From assembly GCA_012511185.1 (NCBI GenBank), contig JAAZGN010000187.1, positions 1 to 10,843 on the forward strand: a DNA stretch of 10,843 nt, read 5' to 3'. Below are positions 5,115 to 10,843 of this stretch, piece by piece. Position numbers and translations under genes: made by a program. How positions within the stretch are numbered: the stretch's first letter is position 1; each line of letters starts with the position of its first letter. Origin of the DNA: Clostridiaceae bacterium. GTDB lineage: Bacteria > Bacillota > Clostridia > Saccharofermentanales > DTU023. A model generated the notes under the pieces. The model saw only the letters and a list, made by a program, of their open reading frames with translations. It was not told where the DNA came from and did no database searches.

Positions 5115-6461
5115 TTAGAAGCCGAGGCCTCCGAACGGCATCTTGCCGCGTCGGCGTTTGCCGCCCTGCCCCAGCATACCGAACTGTTTCATCATTTTTA
5201 TCATGTCATCGTAATGGCGGACCACCCGGTTGACGTCCTGGACTTCCAGGCCGCTGCCCCTGGCGATACGCCGCCTGCGCGAGGCGTCAAGAATACGGGG
5301 GTTTTCCCGTTCACGCACGGTCATGGATTGGATTATGGCCCTGGTTCTGAACAGGTCGCTATCATCAAGATTCATGTCACCAAGTTTTCTGCCGGCTCCC
5401 GGTATCATGGCCAGCATCTCCTTCATGGAGCCCATGCCCTGGATCTGTTCGAGTTGCTCCAGCATATCCTGCATGGTGAAGGTGTTGGCCTTGAGACGTT
5501 CCATGGTCCTGCCTGCCTGCTCCTCGTCAAAGGCATCGGAGGCCTTCTCGATCAGGGACAGAACATCACCCATGCCAAGAATCCGCGAGGCCAGACGGTC
5601 AGGACGGAATAGCTCAAGATCGCCAGGTCTTTCGCCTGTTCCGATCATTTTAATGGGTTTACCGGTCATCCGCCTGATCGACAAGGCGGCACCCCCCCGC
5701 GCGTCGCCGTCCAGTTTGGTCATTATGAAACCATCAAGGCCGACTTGGCTGTCAAAAGCTTCAGCGATGTGGACCGCCTCCTGGCCGATCATGGCATCAA
5801 CGACCAACAGGCGCTCGTCCGGCTCGACTTCCGCCTGGATGGATTTGAGTTCCTCCATCAGTTCCTCATCGACCGTCATACGCCCTGCCGTGTCAATAAT
5901 CAAGGTGTCGCACATCATGTAGCGGGCCCGTTCGCGCCCCTGTCTGGCTAGGGCAACCGCGCTCGTTTCCTCTTGGTTGATGTAGGAGTCAACGCCGATC
6001 TGTTCGGCCAATATTTTCAGTTGTTCCCGGGCGGCCGGCCGATGAACATCGACCGATACCAGCATAGGTTTCTTACCCTTATCTTTCAGATGAAGCGCCA
6101 GCTTGGCCGCAGTTGTTGTCTTTACTGTCCCCTGCAAACCGTAGAGCATGATGGTGGTAAAGCCAGTGGGGGAAACAGCCAGTCTTTCTTCCTCCCCCAG
6201 GATGCCTGTCAGGACCTCGTGTACAATCTTTACGACCTGCTGACCTGGAGTCAGGCTCTGCAGGATTTCAGCGCCACGTGCTTTTTCTCCAATTTCCTCC
6301 GATAGATCTTTGACGACCTGGTAGTTGACATCGGCTTCAAGCAGGGCCAGCCGTATTTCACGCATCATGTCCTTGATGTCTTTTTCCGTCACACGGCTTT
6401 TGCCACGCATGGCGTCCGTGATCCGGGTCAGCCGTGAACTGAGATTCTCAAAGAGTGCCAT
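5115..6461 (-). CDS. ffh: Signal recognition particle GTPase Ffh (with altered P-loop)
   Basis: A 448-residue SRP54-family protein that binds SRP RNA and signal sequences on ribosomes and docks with FtsY at the membrane. The N domain contains ALLEADVN (39-46). The G domain has DVHRPAAREQL (138-148), DTAGR (190-194), VVDAMIGQEAV (220-230), TKLDGDARGGAA (248-259) and GTGERPGDLELF (274-285). The methionine-rich M domain carries the RNA-binding ASRRRRIARGSG (393-404) and ends in a basic, Gly-rich tail. Oddity: the P-loop reads GLQGTVKT (108-115) rather than the family's GLQGSGKT or GLQGTGKT. Val113 (codon GTA, 6123-6125) replaces a nearly invariant Gly; one base (GGA to GTA) explains it. The rest of the frame is intact. 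Two tandem ATGs exist (6464 and 6461). I prefer the second, 6 nt from GGAG and matching the family N-terminus. The gene overlaps ylxM by 14 nt. Confidence 0.96.
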   Translation of the reverse strand: MALFENLSSRLTRITDAMRGKSRVTEKDIKDMMREIRLALLEADVNYQVVKDLSEEIGEKARGAEILQSLTPGQQVVKIVHEVLTGILGEEERLAVSPTGFTTIMLYGLQGTVKTTTAAKLALHLKDKGKKPMLVSVDVHRPAAREQLKILAEQIGVDSYINQEETSAVALARQGRERARYMMCDTLIIDTAGRMTVDEELMEELKSIQAEVEPDERLLVVDAMIGQEAVHIAEAFDSQVGLDGFIMTKLDGDARGGAALSIRRMTGKPIKMIGTGERPGDLELFRPDRLASRILGMGDVLSLIEKASDAFDEEQAGRTMERLKANTFTMQDMLEQLEQIQGMGSMKEMLAMIPGAGRKLGDMNLDDSDLFRTRAIIQSMTVRERENPRILDASRRRRIARGSGLEVQDVNRVVRHYDDMIKMMKQFGMLGQGGKRRRGKMPFGGLGF

Positions 6462-6840
6462 CATGCTCTCCCCGCCCGTCTACCGCCTGACCGAGCAACT
6501 TCGTCATGGCAGAAAGTGATTGGCGCAACCCCTGGTCATCACCTGACTGGTGCTGGCGCGAAGCAGTTTTAATCAGTTCCCCCATGAGCCGGTCGCGTTG
6601 CGCGAGTTCAAGTGAGCGCTCCAGAGCGCTGAGCCTTGCCACACCCCTTCGGATCTGATCATGGATCCCCTGCCGCGACAAACCGGTATGTTCCGCTATT
6701 TCGGAAAGCGACCAGTCCTCATCAAAATAGAGAGTCAATACCTCACGCTGTCGCAAACTGAGAAGATCACCGTAATAGTCGAGCCAAAGACAGACATCGG
6801 TGTGCCAGGGTTCCCGCAATTGGTTTTCTTGCTTTTGCAT
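6448..6840 (-). CDS. ylxM: YlxM family helix-turn-helix protein associated with SRP
   Basis: A 130-residue protein with a sigma-70 region-4-like helix-turn-helix. LDYYGDLLSLRQREVLTLYF (20-39) is followed by the recognition unit SLSEIAEHTGLSRQGIHDQI (44-63). This matches YlxM/p13, encoded before ffh in Bacillota and reported to affect SRP function in streptococci. The C-terminal part (about 70-130) is polar and mostly helical in character; a little longer than the roughly 110 residues of Bacillus YlxM. The ATG at 6840 fits family length and is exactly the predicted +1 of the promoter at 6847-6875. It has no Shine-Dalgarno, so a leaderless start is proposed. In-frame ATGs upstream at 6867 and 6894 also lack a Shine-Dalgarno and fall inside the promoter and inverted repeat. 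The 3' end overlaps ffh by 14 nt, and its last codons contain the ffh Shine-Dalgarno. Confidence 0.88.
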   Translation of the reverse strand: MQKQENQLREPWHTDVCLWLDYYGDLLSLRQREVLTLYFDEDWSLSEIAEHTGLSRQGIHDQIRRGVARLSALERSLELAQRDRLMGELIKTASRQHQSGDDQGLRQSLSAMTKLLGQAVDGRGEHDGTL

Positions 6841-6846
6841 GGAGTC

Positions 6847-6875
6847 AGTATAGACACGGATGGCCATGCTGTCAA
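6847..6875 (-). promoter_or_regulatory. Strong sigma-A promoter for ylxM-ffh-rpsP-khpA-rimM-trmD
   Basis: On the minus strand a perfect TTGACA (6870-6875) is followed after exactly 17 bp by TATACT (6847-6852), five of six matches to the -10 consensus. The expected +1, seven bases past the last base of the -10, is 6840, the A of the ylxM ATG. It lies 22 bp after the ftsY stop. This would let the SRP/ribosome part of the cluster be expressed apart from smc-ftsY. Confidence 0.78.
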
Positions 6876-6895
6876 GTAAAAAGATTGACAGCATG
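6865..6895. repeat. 11-bp perfect inverted repeat overlapping the ylxM -35 element
   Basis: CATGCTGTCAA (6865-6875) and its exact reverse complement TTGACAGCATG (6885-6895) are separated by 9 nt. The arm nearer ylxM contains the -35 hexamer; the other arm holds a mirror TTGACA on the plus strand. The dyad begins 2 nt after the ftsY stop codon. Neither strand has a T-run after it, so it is not an intrinsic terminator. It could be an operator for a dimeric regulator or an RNA hairpin at the end of the smc-ftsY message. Confidence 0.75.
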
Positions 6896-6896
6896 T

Positions 6897-7808
6897 TCAG
6901 GCCGGAGGCAACAAGGCCTCCAAAAAGAGCATACAATCAAAATCCTGCAGGTCATCGGCTCCTTCCCCCAGGCCGGCAAGGCAGAGGGGCAGGCCGGTTT
7001 CCCTGGCAACAGCGATGGCGACACCGCCCTTGGCACTGCCGTCCAGCTTGGTGATGGCCAGGGCGGAAACTTGGGTCGCCTCGTGAAAGGCACGAGCTTG
7101 GATGATGGCATTCTGGCCTGTTGTCGCGTCGATGACCAAAATGGTTTCAAGGAGAGCTTCCGGTGCCTCGCGGTCGATGACGCGCCTTATCTTGCCGAGT
7201 TCATCCATAAGATTCTTTTTCGTGTGCAGGCGGCCGGCCGTATCAATAATGAGCAGTTCCGTTTTTCTTGCATGGGCGGCCTGAATCGCATCAAAGACAA
7301 CGGCAGCCGGATCGGCTCCGGTCTGGTGTGCAATAACTGCTGTCTGGGTCCGCTCGCCCCACACTTTCAACTGCTCGATCGCGGCGGCCCTGAAGGTGTC
7401 TGCGGCGGCCATCATAACGAGCAAGCCACGACTCTTGGCCCTTTGTGCCAGTTTGGCAGCTGTTGTTGTCTTGCCTGTACCGTTTACGCCCACCATCAGG
7501 TAAATGGTCAGCATGCCTTCATTGGCAGTCAAGCGTTTTTCCGTGATCATTGCGGACAGTGACCGATTCAGAGAGGTAAGCACACTTGCCCGCGATGCGT
7601 CTCCCGTCAGCCGGATATGCTCACGGATGGCTTCGATTGCTTCCTTTGATGCCATAAGCCCACAGTCGGCCTGTATCAGCATCATCTCAAGTTCGTCGAG
7701 CATGTCGTCGTCGAAAACACCGAGTCCCGCAGCCATCTTGTAGATGCCAGCCGTAATGAAGTCGCGCGTTTTCACCAGACCTTTTTTAAAGGTTTCGAAC
7801 AAAGTCAA
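6897..7808 (-). CDS. ftsY: Signal recognition particle receptor FtsY
   Basis: A 303-residue SRP-receptor GTPase that meets Ffh at the membrane so that nascent membrane proteins reach the translocon. The short N-terminus (TLFETFKKGLVKTRDF) resembles compact Gram-positive FtsY without an acidic A domain. The N domain includes LEMMLIQADCGL (40-51). The G domain has an intact P-loop GVNGTGKT (107-114), DTFRAAAIEQL (137-147), DTAGR (189-193), TKLDGSAKGG (253-262) and GLGEGADDLQDF (279-290). The start is TTG at 7808: GAGGTG lies 5 nt upstream and the family N-terminus begins there. An extension to 7874 would overlap the end of smc and is rejected. It follows the smc stop by 19 nt, so the two are probably cotranscribed. 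Its normal P-loop contrasts with that of Ffh. Confidence 0.96.
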   Translation of the reverse strand: MTLFETFKKGLVKTRDFITAGIYKMAAGLGVFDDDMLDELEMMLIQADCGLMASKEAIEAIREHIRLTGDASRASVLTSLNRSLSAMITEKRLTANEGMLTIYLMVGVNGTGKTTTAAKLAQRAKSRGLLVMMAAADTFRAAAIEQLKVWGERTQTAVIAHQTGADPAAVVFDAIQAAHARKTELLIIDTAGRLHTKKNLMDELGKIRRVIDREAPEALLETILVIDATTGQNAIIQARAFHEATQVSALAITKLDGSAKGGVAIAVARETGLPLCLAGLGEGADDLQDFDCMLFLEALLPPA

Positions 7809-7813
7809 TGGAA

Positions 7814-7819
7814 CACCTC
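7814..7819 (-). promoter_or_regulatory. Shine-Dalgarno GAGGTG that fixes the TTG start of ftsY
   Basis: GAGGTG lies 5 nt before TTG (7808) on the minus strand, in the 19-nt gap after the smc stop. No ATG or GTG in the ftsY frame is similarly placed, so a TTG start is the best choice. Confidence 0.7.
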
Positions 7820-7827
7820 GACTCAAT

Positions 7828-10800
7828 TCAGTCACCGTAAGGCAGCGCGGAGGAGAGCAGCATGGACAGAACACGGGAGATTCCGCGCTCCTGCATGGTC
7901 ACGCCGTAGAGCCTGTCGGCTGCCTCCATGGTGCCTTTGCGGTGTGTCACCAGGATAAACTGCATGGACCAGGCGTAACGCCTGACATAATCGGTAAAGC
8001 GCTTGACATTGGCGTCATCCAGGGCAGATTCCACTTCGTCGAATACGCAAAAGGGAGCAGGTTTCAGCTTCAAGATGGCGAAAAGAAGAGCGATCGCAGT
8101 CAGACACCGCTCCCCGCCCGACAGCAGGGAAAGTTTTTGCTGCTTTTTGCCCGGCGGCTGGGCCCGGATACCGATGTCGGCGCGCAGGACATCCTCCTCA
8201 CCCTCGAGGACGATCTCTGCCTGCCCACCCGAGAACAATTCGGAGAAAACCTGGTTGAAGTTCTGATTGACGGCATGGATAGTTTCGCTGAACTGTTCGC
8301 GCATGGACTGGTCGAGCTGGTGCACAACGCTCTCGAGTTCAGCCTGGGCCCTTTCAATGTCCTGACGCTGTGAAGTTGTGAAATCGATTCTGGCCTTCAG
8401 TGATTCATAATCGCGGATGGCATTGTGGTTAATGGGACCGAGTTCATCAATCCTGCGCTTCAACTCAGCGCGTTGAGCCGTTGCCTTGGCGACCGAGGGG
8501 ATGTCGGCCTCCCCCTGCGCTTCAGCCCGTGTCAGCCCGTGTGTTTTCCAAAGCCTGTTCAGCTGGTCGTCGATCTGTTGTTCCGTCCGTTGTATTTCTG
8601 CCTTGCGCCGCTCCAAAACGGTTTGAAGTGAAGCGACAAGATCACTGGCATTGTTCATCGATCCCATGATGATGCGCTGATTGGAGAACTCTTCTTCCCG
8701 GTTGGCCAACAACTCCTCCAAAGCAACACGGCTCTCCTTGATCTGTAAAGCGACTTCTTCCAGAGCCTTCTTATTCTCATGGATATCGATCCTGGCCTGT
8801 TCCATCCTTTGAGTCTGGCTTTCCCATTCACGTTCGACGGAAGAGCGCCGCATCCGGGCTGATTCGATTTCCTGATCTGTGTTCGCAGACGCCGCATCGA
8901 ATTCGCTCAAGGAGTCAGTGATTGAGGTGACGGTTAGATCAAGTTTAGTCAAACCGTCCCGACAGGCATGGTATTTTGTCAGCTCCGCCTCATGGTCTGA
9001 CCGCAGCCTGCCCATCTTTGTCTCCAGTTCCAGCTGTTCCTTCTCCGCTCCGTCGATCTCCTGCTGTCCCCGGTTCAACGAATCATCCAGTTCGGCGAGC
9101 CTTCCTGAAACCAGAGCTTCTTCACGCTCCACCTTCGCCTGGTCGTCACGGACTCTCTGGAGCGCAGCCCTGCCTGCCTCTTCCTCGGTCTTGAGCCTGA
9201 CAAAATCGCGTCGGGTATGAGCTAAATCTTCCAGAATACCTTCTTCCAGTGTGGCCGACTGACGAAGTTCTTCTTTGGCAGCCTCGAGTCTGGCCTTGAC
9301 ACTTGCAAGCCTTTCCGCTTTGGCCGATGCCTCGTCCCTTGCGGCCTGGATACGTCCGGGGCGGCCGAGCACGCCCGTCGATCGCGCCGTACGGTAACCA
9401 CCCGTCATCGAACCGCCCCGGTGCACGATGTCACCGGCGCGTGTAACAATCGAATACCTCCGCTTCGTTTCCCGACTGAGCCGTGCCGCGTCCTCAAGTG
9501 TTTCCACCAGCAGGGTTCTTCCCAGGGTGTAGCGGACCGCGGGCAGGACTACCTCGTCGCAGGTGACTATCTCACTTGCAAGACCAATCCAGCCCGGGCT
9601 TTGTGAAGCTGCGCCCAAGCTTTGTTGATCGACGGTGCCGGCTGACAGTGAGCGGACAGGCAAAAAGGTGGCGCGGCCCTTTTGAGTCCGGCGCAACCAA
9701 TCGATCCAATACTCGGCCGTCTCCTGTGTGTCGCATACCAGATGGTGGGCGGAAGCGCCGAGCGCCACTTCAATGTCCTGGCGGAGAGGATCGGGTACGG
9801 TTAGCAGGGAGCCAAGGGGGCCGTGTAAAACTCCACGGCCGGCCTTCCCTTCTTCTAGCATGATTTGTCGAACCGGTTGCGAATAACCCTCATAATCCAG
9901 CTCAAGCCGTTCGAGGGTATCGGCCTCGTAAGTCAACTGCCCTATCTCCCGGCTGAGCTTTTCCGTGGCCTCCTCGATTGTATCCGCCTTATGGTGGCTC
10001 TGTTGTGTCTTCTTTTTGGCCTCAGCCGCCTTTTCTTCCAGATCCGCAATCTGACGCTCACAGGAAGTACGTTTGCTGCCAAGTATTTCAAGGTTGCCTG
10101 CACCGGTGTCGATTTCGTCCGACAAGGCTGTTTTGTCAGTCTTCAAGCGCTCGTATCGCGCTTCCAGCGACTGTTTTTCTCCAAGCTTTTCTTGCAACGA
10201 TGCGCGGATTCCAGCCAGCTTGCTCATGCCGGCCTCACGCATCCCGGTCAGGTCGGTCAAATCATTGCTGTAAGTATCAATGATCCGTTTCAAGGACAGA
10301 AGAAGGTTTTTTTGCTCCGCCAGTTCTTTTTCAAAAGATTCCCGGCGCTGCAACAGTTCCTCACGCCTGGACGCCCGGCCGGCCAGATCCTGTTCGGCTG
10401 ACATGACCTGCATGATCAGCCGGTTCTTTTCCTCCAGAAGCGATTCCGCACCTTGTTTGGAACTGGCGTATTTTTCATTGTAAAGCGCATCGAGTCCGAT
10501 GTGCTCCGTCTCTTTTACCGACAAGGCGTTAAAGCGGGTCTGCTCCTGCTCAATCCTTCGATCAAGCTGATCGATCATCTGTATGGAGTTTTCATGGACG
10601 GTCCGTTCATCCCGCTGGGCAATTCGCGCATCTTCCAGGTCCGATTCGATCAGGGAGGCTTCATCTTCCCGTTTCGCCTTCTGTATTTCCAGGGACTCGA
10701 TCTGCTTCAAAATAAGCGCCGTATCAAGCTGCCGGAATTGGGAGGCCAGGCCAATGTGGGAACGGGCGTCTTCGGCCTGCTTCTCGAGCAGGACCGACTG

Positions 10801-10843
10801 GTCTACCAATTCAGCGAGCAGGTCGTCTACACGGAGCAGGTTC
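7828..10843 (-). CDS. smc: Chromosome segregation protein SMC (N-terminus beyond the right edge)
   Basis: A long ATPase that, with ScpA and ScpB, organises and condenses the chromosome. About 1004 residues are visible; the frame is open to the window edge, where it reads NLLRVDDLLAELVDQS, a region that in family members comes roughly 170 residues after the start. The missing part is the Walker A half of the ATPase head. Visible from the edge: a charged coiled coil; the hinge (about residues 315-485, including LLTVPDPLRQDIEVALGA and the Gly-rich GGSMTGG); the returning coiled coil; and the C-terminal head with LSLLSGGE (signature), FCVFDEVESALDD (Walker B and D-loop) and VTHRKGTMEAADRLYGVTMQ. 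All expected head motifs are intact and no frameshift is seen. The TTG at 10809 is internal, not a start. The promoter must lie outside the window. Confidence 0.97.
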   Translation of the reverse strand, partial: NLLRVDDLLAELVDQSVLLEKQAEDARSHIGLASQFRQLDTALILKQIESLEIQKAKREDEASLIESDLEDARIAQRDERTVHENSIQMIDQLDRRIEQEQTRFNALSVKETEHIGLDALYNEKYASSKQGAESLLEEKNRLIMQVMSAEQDLAGRASRREELLQRRESFEKELAEQKNLLLSLKRIIDTYSNDLTDLTGMREAGMSKLAGIRASLQEKLGEKQSLEARYERLKTDKTALSDEIDTGAGNLEILGSKRTSCERQIADLEEKAAEAKKKTQQSHHKADTIEEATEKLSREIGQLTYEADTLERLELDYEGYSQPVRQIMLEEGKAGRGVLHGPLGSLLTVPDPLRQDIEVALGASAHHLVCDTQETAEYWIDWLRRTQKGRATFLPVRSLSAGTVDQQSLGAASQSPGWIGLASEIVTCDEVVLPAVRYTLGRTLLVETLEDAARLSRETKRRYSIVTRAGDIVHRGGSMTGGYRTARSTGVLGRPGRIQAARDEASAKAERLASVKARLEAAKEELRQSATLEEGILEDLAHTRRDFVRLKTEEEAGRAALQRVRDDQAKVEREEALVSGRLAELDDSLNRGQQEIDGAEKEQLELETKMGRLRSDHEAELTKYHACRDGLTKLDLTVTSITDSLSEFDAASANTDQEIESARMRRSSVEREWESQTQRMEQARIDIHENKKALEEVALQIKESRVALEELLANREEEFSNQRIIMGSMNNASDLVASLQTVLERRKAEIQRTEQQIDDQLNRLWKTHGLTRAEAQGEADIPSVAKATAQRAELKRRIDELGPINHNAIRDYESLKARIDFTTSQRQDIERAQAELESVVHQLDQSMREQFSETIHAVNQNFNQVFSELFSGGQAEIVLEGEEDVLRADIGIRAQPPGKKQQKLSLLSGGERCLTAIALLFAILKLKPAPFCVFDEVESALDDANVKRFTDYVRRYAWSMQFILVTHRKGTMEAADRLYGVTMQERGISRVLSMLLSSALPYGD

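Noticed and set aside
5230..5922. Long open frame on the plus strand opposite ffh (about 230 codons)
   Set aside because: It is antisense to a well-conserved gene, rich in Ser, Arg and Met as expected of a shadow frame, and has no recognisable domain.
6865..6895. Inverted repeat after ftsY as an intrinsic terminator
   Set aside because: The stem is long enough, but neither strand has a T-run after it; the T-rich stretch is in the loop.
6885..7562. Long open frame on the plus strand opposite ftsY (about 225 codons)
   Set aside because: Antisense to conserved ftsY, with no family motif. The plus-strand TTGACA at 6885-6890 has no -10 at proper spacing, so there is no promoter for it.
7744..8373. 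Open frame on the plus strand opposite the smc 3' end (about 209 codons)
   Set aside because: It runs opposite the conserved SMC head domain and shows no domain of its own.
10807..10809. TTG at 10809 as the smc start
   Set aside because: The frame continues upstream to the window edge with typical SMC sequence (NLLRVDDLLAEL), so the TTG is internal.

Overview
The window looks like chromosomal DNA of a Gram-positive anaerobe of the Clostridia type (Bacillota). The reasons are the gene order smc-ftsY-ylxM-ffh-rpsP-khpA-rimM-trmD with no ylqD-type gene between khpA and rimM, the strong Shine-Dalgarno sites, a compact FtsY without a long acidic N-terminus, and a DUF4358-like lipoprotein beside an MBOAT/DHHW pair. 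Base composition is moderately GC-rich for that class. The species cannot be named from the sequence. Every convincing gene is on the minus strand, so transcription runs from the right edge to the left edge.

Right and centre (about 10843 to 3271) hold a housekeeping cluster: the C-terminal six-sevenths of smc (chromosome condensation), ftsY (SRP receptor), ylxM (SRP-associated helix-turn-helix protein), ffh (SRP GTPase), rpsP (ribosomal protein S16), khpA (KH-domain RNA-binding protein), rimM (30S maturation factor) and trmD (tRNA m1G37 methyltransferase). The genes are tightly packed. There are stop/start overlaps at ylxM-ffh (14 nt), khpA-rimM (ATGA, 4 nt) and rimM-trmD (TGATG, 1 nt). The cluster joins co-translational membrane targeting to small-subunit and tRNA maturation. 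A very good sigma-A type promoter lies between ftsY and ylxM, so ylxM to trmD can be transcribed apart from smc-ftsY. Its predicted +1 is the A of the ylxM ATG (a leaderless start), and its -35 hexamer sits inside an 11-bp perfect inverted repeat. A rho-independent terminator follows trmD. rplS, which often follows trmD in Bacillota, is not here.

Left (about 3220 to 104) is a separate three-gene unit: a DUF4358-like lipoprotein, an MBOAT membrane acyltransferase of the AlgI/PatA/DltB kind, and a DHHW/AlgJ-like SGNH-fold protein anchored outside the membrane. Spacing of 11 and 8 nt implies one mRNA. The likely task is transfer of acyl (probably acetyl) groups across the membrane onto an extracellular glycopolymer; the lipoprotein's role is unknown. 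A promoter-like sequence at the extreme left suggests that another gene starts just beyond the window.

The points most worth a second look are: (1) Ffh has Val in place of the nearly invariant P-loop Gly before the catalytic Lys; (2) the leaderless promoter with its dyad in front of ylxM-ffh; (3) the lipoprotein-MBOAT-DHHW cassette.
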